Shown here piece after piece: positions 1 to 4,747 of a stretch of 5,483 nucleotides of DNA (its first letter is position 1; every line of letters starts with the position of its first letter). A program made the position numbers and the translations under genes. The stretch lies in the NCBI GenBank assembly GCA_003142355.1, contig PLMF01000305.1, forward strand, positions 2,611 to 8,093, read 5' to 3'. The notes beneath the pieces were generated by a model. That model was not told the DNA's origin, searched no databases, and was given only the letters and a program-made list of their open reading frames with translations. The stretch is from Bryobacterales bacterium (GTDB lineage Bacteria > Acidobacteriota > Terriglobia > Bryobacterales > Bryobacteraceae).

Positions 1-929
1 AAATCCGTTCCGAAGAAGAAGAAGAGCTTGTCGCGGTTCCGGTTGAGCTTCTTGGGAATGAAGACGGGTCCGCCCACGTTGAAACCGAAATCGTTGAAGC
101 GCAGCTCCGGCTTGCTGGTGGCATTAAAGGCCCGCGCCTGGATGGCGTTGTTGCGCAGGTATTCGTAGGCGCCGCCGTGAAAGTCCTTGCCCCCGCTGCG
201 GATGGCGATGTTGATCACCGCTCCGGCGCTGTACCCGTACTCGGCGCTGTAGTTGGTGGTCAGGACCTTGAATTCCGCGATGGCGTCGGGGTTGATGTTC
301 ACGAAGTTGTTTCCGCCCCCGCCGTTGTCCTTGTTATCGGCGCCGTCCACGTTCCACGAGAAGGTATCCGTGCGGCTGCCGTTGATGGACTGGGAACTAT
401 TGCTCACTCCGTAGCCGCCGAACAGGGCAAAGCCGCTGGCAAAGGTGGTGGATACTCCCGGCAGGAGCTGCAGCAGTTGGGGGAAGTTCCTGCCGTTAAG
501 CTGGATCTGGGTGGCCTGCTCGCCGGTGACCAGGCGCCCGACCTCGCCGGTGCTGGTTTCCACCTGAGCGGCATCGGCGGCCACGGTGACGGAGTCGGTG
601 ATGGCGCCGACCTCCAGCTTGACGTTGACCGCCAACTTGCCATTGACCGTCAACACCACGCCGGTGGTGACGAATTTCTTGAATCCCGCAGCCTCCGCCG
701 ATACCTCGTAGGCGCCGATCGGCAGGTTCGCGACCAGGAAGAGGCCGCTTTCGTTGGATTGCGCCGTGCGCGTCAATCCGGTATCCGTGTTCTTGACCGT
801 TATGGTCGCGCTGGGCACCACCGATCCGGTAGCGTCCTGAACGAGGCCCGAGATTTCCTGACTGGTTGTGGTTTGGCTCCAGGCCAAGCTGGCACCGAGT
901 AGATAGAGAGTGGCAAAGACTAGCTTCAT
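1..929 (-). CDS. Oar-like TonB-dependent receptor, N-terminal part (runs off left edge)
   Basis: The visible 309 codons begin MKLVFATLYLLGASLAWSQ, a signal peptide with likely cleavage after WS. Residues about 25-107 form a carboxypeptidase-regulatory-like beta-sandwich (ISGLVQDATGSVVPSATITV, then GLFLVANLPIGAYEVSAEAAGF). Residues about 120-245 look like a TonB plug: GRNFPQLLQLLPGV, WNVDGADNKDN, NPDAIAEFKV, then YSAEYGYSAGAVINIAIRSGG. The start of the barrel follows (HGGAYEYLRNNAIQARAFNA, GFNVGGPVFIPKK). This order matches the large (about 1000-residue) Oar-type receptors that are abundant in Acidobacteriota and are usually thought to import or bind large substrates at the outer membrane with TonB energy. 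The ligand cannot be read from this part. The ATG at 929 is preceded by AAGGAG at a 5-nt spacing. It is divergent from the regulator at 1168. The C-terminal barrel lies outside the window, so intactness is untested. Confidence 0.93.
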   Translation of the reverse strand, partial: MKLVFATLYLLGASLAWSQTTTSQEISGLVQDATGSVVPSATITVKNTDTGLTRTAQSNESGLFLVANLPIGAYEVSAEAAGFKKFVTTGVVLTVNGKLAVNVKLEVGAITDSVTVAADAAQVETSTGEVGRLVTGEQATQIQLNGRNFPQLLQLLPGVSTTFASGFALFGGYGVSNSSQSINGSRTDTFSWNVDGADNKDNGGGGNNFVNINPDAIAEFKVLTTNYSAEYGYSAGAVINIAIRSGGKDFHGGAYEYLRNNAIQARAFNATSKPELRFNDFGFNVGGPVFIPKKLNRNRDKLFFFFGTD

Positions 930-934
930 GGCTG

Positions 935-940
935 CTCCTT
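935..940 (-). promoter_or_regulatory. Shine-Dalgarno site of the TonB-dependent receptor
   Basis: On the minus strand AAGGAG is followed by CAGCC and then the ATG at 929. It is a near-perfect ribosome binding site and fixes the start codon that gives the clean signal peptide. Confidence 0.8.
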
Positions 941-1068
941 CGTTACGCTTCGTAGCGGCAAGGGACTGGCCTGCACGGACTGCACGAGCCAAGACCCCGT
1001 AAAGACGAGTTATGATGTTTCACTTATGCTCCGGCGGATAGGCCGACGACAGTCGAGGACCTCCCCAA

Positions 1069-1096
1069 CCTCCGGTAATCCGTTGATTATCGGGGG
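1069..1096 (+). promoter_or_regulatory. 12-bp stem-loop in the divergent intergenic region
   Basis: CCTCCGGTAATC (1069-1080) pairs with GATTATCGGGGG (1085-1096) around a CGTT tetraloop, giving ten Watson-Crick pairs and two G-U pairs when read as plus-strand RNA. It lies about 70 bases before the regulator gene and 140 before the receptor gene. No T-tract follows, so it is not a standard intrinsic terminator. It may be a 5' leader structure of the regulator mRNA or a protein binding site. A smaller hairpin, CGAAC/GTTCG with loop GGCA, sits at 1107-1120. The rest of 930-1167 shows no gene, and I could not place a convincing sigma-70 promoter for either gene. Confidence 0.35.
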
Positions 1097-1167
1097 CTTC
1101 CGGGATCGAACGGCAGTTCGCGGCGGACTACGTCGTCGACCCCCATTCGGGTGTAGAATATGAAGAC

Positions 1168-2370
1168 ATGAGTGATTCAGGGGTGGCCTTGCTTACGGCG
1201 CCGCGGCACGAGGTGCGCGCCCACCTGGAGCAGGTATTGGCAAGTCCTCACTTCCGCCACAGCCGGCGCTGTTCGGCGCTGCTCCGCTACGCCGTGGAAC
1301 AGAGCCTGGACAACCAGGGGGAGTTCATCAAGGAGCGCACCCTCGGGCAAGCGGTTTTCGACCGGGACCCCGGCTACGACACCAACCAGGACGCGGTGGT
1401 ACGCAACGCCGCCGCGGAAGTGCGGAAGCGTTTGGCTCAGTACTACCAGGAAGCCGGACCCGCGGCCAACGGACTGCGCATCGAATTGCCTTTGGGAACC
1501 TACGTCCCGGAGTTCCGGACGGCAGCCCTGCCGGTCACGCCCAAGGTCGATCCGCCGGCCGCCAGGTATGCGCCATGGCTGATGCTGGCCTTAGGGATCG
1601 CCACAGTGATCAGCTTGGCCGGGTGGCTGGCCACCGCCGCGAGGAACTCCGCTCGGCGGCCGGTCAACGAACTCGACCAGTTCTGGGCGCCTGTCCTGGC
1701 GGCGGATTCACCCGTGCAGATCTGCGTGGGCCAGAGCCGAATGGGCTACTACCCCGACCGCTCCCCCAATGACATGACTGACCCTAAGGCTACGGTACTC
1801 TTGAGCAGCCTCGTCCCCTTGCGGGACCGCTTCCTGTGGTACGGAGACGCCGTCGCCATGGCCCATATTTCGGGCTATCTCGCCGCGCACGACAAACCTT
1901 ACCGGTTGCGCGGATCGCAGGTTACGCCCTATGCCGAGTTGCAGGGCAATCCGGTGGTACTGATTGGCGCGTTTAACAACGACTGGACCATCCGCCTGAC
2001 GCAGGATCTGCGTTTTTCCTTGGTCAATAGCGGCCCCACTATACGCGGTGTGCGCGACCGGGAACGGGACGAGGACCTGACTTGGCGCGTCACTCGCGGC
2101 CCGCAAGGCTGGATGACGGACGAAGATTACGCGCTGGTGACGAGAATCGCCGATCCCCGCACCGGCCGGACCGTAATCTCCGCCGGCGGCATTGCTACGT
2201 ACGGAACACTGGCGGCCGGAGACTTCCTTACCCGCCCGGAGCAGTTCCGGGAGGCTTTGCGGACGGCCCCGCGGGACTGGACGCACAAGAACATCCAGGT
2301 GGTCCTGGAAACCAAGGTGGCGGATGGCACTCCCAGCCCCCCGCACGTCCTGGCGGCGCACTTCTGGTAG
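1168..2370 (+). CDS. Membrane-anchored putative regulator with acidobacterial-type N-terminal DNA-binding-like domain
   Basis: Residues about 14-117 carry a pattern seen in many acidobacterial proteins: HFRHSRRCSALLRYAVEQSL, then IKERTLGQAVFDRDPGYDT, then a VVRNAAAEVRKRLAQYYQE helix and IELPLGTYVPEF. In those proteins it precedes a membrane helix and TPR or TolB-like repeats, and it resembles a winged-helix or response-regulator output domain. One strong membrane segment covers about residues 135-158, with RNSARR after it. By the positive-inside rule the topology is ambiguous, but a cytoplasmic N-terminus is expected if it binds DNA. Residues about 170-400 form a separate domain without TPRs, with landmarks PVVLIGAFNNDWT (262-274), LRFSL and a C-terminal NIQVVLETKV...HVLAAHFW. 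I do not know a named family for it. The ribosome binding site is weak (GAAG just before the ATG). It is divergent from the receptor and may regulate it; that is inference. The DNA-binding role is unproven. Confidence 0.8.
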   Translation: MSDSGVALLTAPRHEVRAHLEQVLASPHFRHSRRCSALLRYAVEQSLDNQGEFIKERTLGQAVFDRDPGYDTNQDAVVRNAAAEVRKRLAQYYQEAGPAANGLRIELPLGTYVPEFRTAALPVTPKVDPPAARYAPWLMLALGIATVISLAGWLATAARNSARRPVNELDQFWAPVLAADSPVQICVGQSRMGYYPDRSPNDMTDPKATVLLSSLVPLRDRFLWYGDAVAMAHISGYLAAHDKPYRLRGSQVTPYAELQGNPVVLIGAFNNDWTIRLTQDLRFSLVNSGPTIRGVRDRERDEDLTWRVTRGPQGWMTDEDYALVTRIADPRTGRTVISAGGIATYGTLAAGDFLTRPEQFREALRTAPRDWTHKNIQVVLETKVADGTPSPPHVLAAHFW

Positions 2371-2386
2371 GCGCCGGGGTCGCGCC
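2370..2386. terminator. Weak hairpin between convergent genes
   Basis: GGCGC (2370-2374) and GCGCC (2382-2386) can pair around a 7-nt loop right after the regulator stop codon and before the pilin stop codon. There is no T-run on either strand, so it is at most a poor terminator or RNA end-protecting hairpin. Confidence 0.2.
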
Positions 2387-2396
2387 GTCCGCGCGA

Positions 2397-2588
2397 TCAA
2401 CTGCCGGTGGCGGTTGTGTTGCCGGAGGCCAGCTTGGAATTCGCCTGGGTCCAGATGCCGTTCACGGCGGGTCTGCCGGCCCCAATGAGCGCGAGGCACG
2501 CAATGGCAATGAACGTGATCAGCAGGGAATACTCGATCAGGTCTTGCCCTTCCTCGTCCATCCAAAAGTTATGCATCCGCTGCGCCAT
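2397..2588 (-). CDS. flp: Flp-family type IVb pilin
   Basis: The 63-residue product MAQRMHNFWMDEEG / QDLIEYSLLI... has the features of a Flp/Fap pilin. It has a short hydrophilic leader with a DEEG end, a predicted prepilin peptidase cut after Gly14, Glu5-Tyr6 of the mature protein (QDLIEY), and one hydrophobic helix (about residues 19-38, SLLITFIAIACLALIGAG). A short polar tail ends in NTTATGS. Length is normal for Flp. An upstream ATG at 2633 in frame would add 15 residues, but the ATG at 2588 has GGAGG at a 5-nt spacing and gives the standard leader, so I chose it. Known Flp pilins are cleaved by TadV/CpaA and assembled by the Tad machine for adhesion. No tad genes are in the window. The tail-to-tail arrangement with the regulator makes co-transcription impossible. 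Confidence 0.9.
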   Translation of the reverse strand: MAQRMHNFWMDEEGQDLIEYSLLITFIAIACLALIGAGRPAVNGIWTQANSKLASGNTTATGS

Positions 2589-2593
2589 TTCGG

Positions 2594-2598
2594 CCTCC
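2594..2598 (-). promoter_or_regulatory. Shine-Dalgarno site deciding the pilin start
   Basis: GGAGG on the minus strand lies 5 nt before the ATG at 2588. It favours this start over the in-frame ATG at 2633, which has no comparable site. Confidence 0.75.
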
Positions 2599-2611
2599 CG
2601 GTCTATTACAC

Positions 2612-2768
2612 CCCATGACGCGGAGTGGCGCAAGAGTTAACAGAGAAGTTAGTACTGTCATGGGCCTAATCTTGCCATTCGGTATCAGGCAAACGTTAAC
2701 CGAGCGGAGTATTCCTCCGATTACGCATACCGGCGTTGGTTAGTAATCGAGAGCTATCCCATGACAGT
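2612..2768. repeat. Three CCCATGAC motifs, two forming an 11-bp inverted repeat, upstream of the pilin
   Basis: CCCATGAC occurs on the plus strand at 2612-2619 and 2758-2765, and on the minus strand at 2657-2664. The last two are part of a perfect 11-bp inverted repeat: ACTGTCATGGG at 2654-2664 against CCCATGACAGT at 2758-2768, with a 93-bp spacer. The spacer holds smaller elements: TTGCC/GGCAA (2672-2676, 2688-2692), CGGTAT/ATACCG (2680-2685, 2727-2732), a CGGAG/CTCCG hairpin (2705-2719), and a direct repeat GTTAGTA (2648-2654, 2739-2745). The region lies upstream of the Flp pilin and is visibly more AT-rich than the genes. Likely readings are an operator cluster for pilin expression, or the ends of a 115-bp miniature element. 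I see no convincing target-site duplication. Confidence 0.55.
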
Positions 2769-2770
2769 GT

Positions 2771-2910
2771 GCTCGGGATGTGAAGCCCGCCGCGTGAGGG
2801 TCTGGGAGCGCGCCGCTGGGCCGTGCCGGCCCCCGTTATTGACCCACGTTTGTAAACGGGGTGGGCGTCCGCCGAGCGCCTTTAGGCTTCTCCCTTGTCC
2901 GTAGCGGACC
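2771..2910 (+). other. Hairpin-dense gene-free segment, candidate structured RNA
   Basis: I see no supported gene here. Several stems can be drawn by hand: GGGA-(TGT)-GAAGCC (2775-2787) with GGCTTCTCCC (2885-2894) as a closing stem; GGGCCG/CGGCCC with a 3-nt loop (2818-2832); CCCAC/GTGGG enclosing GTTT/AAAC (2843-2865, with a GGG bulge); and GTCCG/CGGAC with loop TAG (2897-2909). The nesting inside a closing stem resembles a small structured RNA on the plus strand. A stretch at 2867-2883 reminds me faintly of the 3' half of 6S RNA, but the arms are uneven in length and I cannot confirm that. GC-rich DNA gives many chance stems, so confidence is low. Confidence 0.25.
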
Positions 2911-2950
2911 AGGAGCTTGCTCACCAGCGCGTAATGATCGAGTCGGACTC

Positions 2951-2980
2951 CCTATTTTGATGATGTTGGATCAAAATAGG
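2951..2980. repeat. Perfect 11-bp palindrome with 8-nt loop
   Basis: CCTATTTTGAT (2951-2961) is the exact reverse complement of ATCAAAATAGG (2970-2980), separated by GATGTTGG. The AT-rich stem stands out in GC-rich surroundings. No T-tract follows on either side, so it does not look like an ordinary intrinsic terminator. It could be a regulator binding site, a processed RNA hairpin, or an extragenic palindrome with copies elsewhere in the genome. Confidence 0.7.
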
Positions 2981-3042
2981 TGGGACGGCGCCGGCTTTGC
3001 GGACGCGCTCCTGAAGAACATTATCTCAGGCCGGGGCCCGGA

Positions 3043-3078
3043 ATGGAAGCGGTTTCGCGGGAAAGGGCCGGTTTCCAT
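3043..3078 (+). promoter_or_regulatory. Long imperfect hairpin upstream of the IPT/TIG gene
   Basis: ATGGAAGC (3043-3050) pairs with GTTTCCAT (3071-3078, one G-U), then GG with CC, then TTTC (3053-3056) with GAAA (3061-3064) around GCGG, with small bulges. It lies about 100 bases before the IPT/TIG start and just upstream of the candidate promoter, so it may end an upstream transcript or act as a leader. It is followed by GGGGAAAAAAG, not a T-run. Confidence 0.35.
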
Positions 3079-3120
3079 GGGGAAAAAAGAGAGCAGGCTG
3101 AAGCATGCCCCACCCGGCGC

Positions 3121-3149
3121 TTGAATTTCGAGCTGAATGGACATAGCAT
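3121..3149 (+). promoter_or_regulatory. Candidate sigma-70 promoter of the IPT/TIG gene
   Basis: TTGAAT (3121-3126) and TAGCAT (3144-3149) each match the -35 and -10 consensus at four of six positions with a 17-bp spacer. Transcription would begin near 3156, downstream of the alternative ATG at 3137, which supports the ATG at 3176 as the true start. Acidobacterial promoters are poorly characterised, so this is only suggestive. Confidence 0.35.
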
Positions 3150-3175
3150 TAGATCTCAGAGGACCGGATATTCAG

Positions 3176-3517
3176 ATGAAACTGTCTTTTGTAGTTTCGC
3201 TACTCGTGGCCGCGAGCTTCGCAGCCTACGCCCAACAGGCGATGCCTCGGATGATCTCTGTCGATCCCCCCAACGGGAAGAAGGGGGATGTGATCACCGT
3301 CACGGGTGAGAACCTGCAGAAGGACCTGGTGTCCAAGGTGTACCTCACCGACGGCAAGAACGACATTATCCTGGAAGTCACCGAGCAGACCGACACGGCG
3401 ATCAAGTTCAAGATCCCGCTCAAGGCGGCCGGCCGCCTGGCGCTCATGATCCTGACCACCGGCAAGGATGCCAAGTACATCGAGCAGCCCGTCAAGCTGA
3501 CCATCGACCCGGATTGA
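3176..3517 (+). CDS. Small secreted IPT/TIG-domain protein
   Basis: The 113-residue product starts MKLSFVVSLLVAASFAAYAQ, a signal peptide with an AYA cleavage site after residue 19. The mature part of about 94 residues is a single IPT/TIG (immunoglobulin-like, plexin/transcription-factor) domain: ISVDPPNGKKGDVITVTGENL, then KVYLTDGKNDIILEV, AIKFKIPLKAAGRLALMILT and a final QPVKLTI strand. IPT/TIG domains usually sit within large surface proteins; a stand-alone secreted one probably acts in the periplasm or at the surface by binding a partner. The substrate is unknown. No lipobox cysteine is seen. An in-frame ATG at 3137 would place 13 residues before the signal peptide and is less likely. AGAGGA (3158-3163) is a possible but distant ribosome binding site (12 nt). 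It is convergent with the TPR gene 24 bp downstream. Confidence 0.82.
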   Translation: MKLSFVVSLLVAASFAAYAQQAMPRMISVDPPNGKKGDVITVTGENLQKDLVSKVYLTDGKNDIILEVTEQTDTAIKFKIPLKAAGRLALMILTTGKDAKYIEQPVKLTIDPD

Positions 3518-3523
3518 TCCGGG
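3508..3523. terminator. Hairpin over the IPT/TIG stop codon, between convergent genes
   Basis: CCCGGA (3508-3513) pairs with TCCGGG (3518-3523) around TTGA, which contains the stop codon TGA (3515-3517). The stem is GC-rich and symmetrical, so it could serve both converging genes, but neither side has a T-tract. It may just as well protect RNA 3' ends. Confidence 0.3.
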
Positions 3524-3541
3524 CATTGCGGGGCCGCGCCG

Positions 3542-4747
3542 CTACATGCGGCGGTAGGGGGTCGAGAGGTACTTCCTGGACTCCTGGGCGGCCTCCGCCT
3601 GGGGGGCGTACGCAATGGCCTTCCGGTATGCCTCCAGAGCCTCCTCGCGGCGGTGGGTCATGTCGTAGATCTGCCCCATTCGCAGGTACGCGGAGACGCC
3701 CGTGTTGAGGTCCACCTCCGCGCACGCGGCGGCCACTTTCTTCATGTTCTCCAGCGCGCGGTCCAGGTCGTTGTACCAGAACTCGATGGTCCCCTCCTGG
3801 AAGTAGATCTTCTCCCACGGCACGCGGTCGTAGCCGGGGGCGTGGCTTGTCTTCAAGCGGGCCACTTCTTCGGCGGCCTCCAGCGCGTGAGTCTTATCGC
3901 CCGCCATGTTGTACATCTGCGACAGCTCGAGGCGCAACAAAAAATTTCGCGGAAATTTCCCGATGAGATCTCCCACCAGCGGGATTGCCTGGCGCGGCTG
4001 GTTTTCCCGCCGGTAGAGCGCGCACAAAAAGATCTCGGCTTCGACGCGGTCGAGATTGCCGTTCCTGGCGACGTCCTGGACGGTGCGAATGCCTTTCTCC
4101 CGATCGCCGTGGATGCCCACCAGGAATCCGAGCATCCGCCATTCCCAGGGCAGGCTGCCCACGATGTAGTCATCGAGCCCCTGCACCAGCCGCGCGTCGA
4201 CATTGCTGGGCTCCAGTTCGCTAACGCGATTGTGCAGGCGACGCGCGGCGGTGGCGTCACTGAGCGAATCGCGCCAGGCCTTTTTCACCACCCAGTAATA
4301 ATCCGAGCGCAGCCCGTAGGAGATGCCCAGCGCGTACATGGCGCCGGTGTCATTGGGGTTCTTTTTGAGGCGCGCCTGGGAAAGCGCCATGGCTTTGCCG
4401 ATTTCATCCAGAAACCGCCTCTCCGTCTCCGGCGCCGGGTTCATCCTGGGCCGGCGCAGAAAGGAATTCGTGCCCGAGACCAGCTCGCTTTCGAGCGCGC
4501 CGTCGCGATACATTTCGCGAAACACGATGGTCTCCGCCAGGTGGTTATGCAGGTCGGGCGAATTGGGATTCCGCGCAATGGCTTTCTCGAAATCCGCGAT
4601 GGCCTGGTCGTACTCCAGGTTGTAGAAGTGGTCGAATCCCTCCGCGGCCACGGACTCCTGGGCCGAGAGCCGCGGCGCCAGCGCGATCAGGGCCAGCATC
4701 AGCAACATCACGCTTCTATCGTAATTGCTCGAGCCCCCAACGCGCAT
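3542..4747 (-). CDS. Secreted TPR-repeat protein
   Basis: The 401-residue product has an N-terminal hydrophobic segment (MLLMLALIALAPRLSAQ, residues 14-30) with probable cleavage after LSA, so it is likely periplasmic or surface-exposed. Tetratricopeptide-like helix pairs are visible at about 36-70 (FYNLEYDQAIADFEKAIARNP), 134-180, 236-265, 270-298 and 353-385 (LRMGQIYDMTHRREEALEAY). TPRs bind other proteins; the partner is unknown. Residues 198-223 (SLPWEWRMLGFLVGIHGDREKGIRTV) interrupt the repeats and recall the SLLP...GF.GDR..G element I associate with eukaryotic IML2/TTC39 TPR proteins; that resemblance is a guess. Two starts are possible: ATG 4747, overlapping queG by 32 bp and supplying arginines before the hydrophobic core, or ATG 4708, which starts 7 bp after the queG stop. 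Neither has a strong ribosome site. The tight layout suggests an operon with queG. Confidence 0.85.
   Translation of the reverse strand: MRVGGSSNYDRSVMLLMLALIALAPRLSAQESVAAEGFDHFYNLEYDQAIADFEKAIARNPNSPDLHNHLAETIVFREMYRDGALESELVSGTNSFLRRPRMNPAPETERRFLDEIGKAMALSQARLKKNPNDTGAMYALGISYGLRSDYYWVVKKAWRDSLSDATAARRLHNRVSELEPSNVDARLVQGLDDYIVGSLPWEWRMLGFLVGIHGDREKGIRTVQDVARNGNLDRVEAEIFLCALYRRENQPRQAIPLVGDLIGKFPRNFLLRLELSQMYNMAGDKTHALEAAEEVARLKTSHAPGYDRVPWEKIYFQEGTIEFWYNDLDRALENMKKVAAACAEVDLNTGVSAYLRMGQIYDMTHRREEALEAYRKAIAYAPQAEAAQESRKYLSTPYRRM

Noticed and set aside
177..902. Plus-strand open frame of 241 codons
   Set aside because: It is antisense to the receptor, whose signal peptide, domains and ribosome site are clear; the product is low-complexity and matches nothing I know.
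1154..1159. TAGAAT as a -10 box for the regulator
   Set aside because: It lies only 9 bp before the start codon and has no -35 match at a proper spacing.
1708..2565. Minus-strand open frame of 285 codons
   Set aside because: It overlaps both the regulator and the pilin in other frames, and its Arg/Gly/His-rich composition is typical of a GC-rich shadow.
2658..2700. Sigma-54 promoter upstream of the pilin, on the minus strand
   Set aside because: A TGGC is present but the GG-N10-GC spacing is not met.
2686..2732. Possible c-di-GMP (GEMM) riboswitch, from GGCAAAC and ACGCA
   Set aside because: The spacing and the conserved core do not match, and it would read away from the pilin gene.
2654..2768. 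Insertion sequence or MITE
   Set aside because: Terminal repeats are only 11 bp, there is no convincing target duplication and no transposase; kept only as one possible reading.
2861..3124. Plus-strand open frame of 87 codons with GTG start
   Set aside because: No good ribosome site, no recognisable domain, and it runs through the palindrome at 2951-2980 and the hairpin at 3043-3078.
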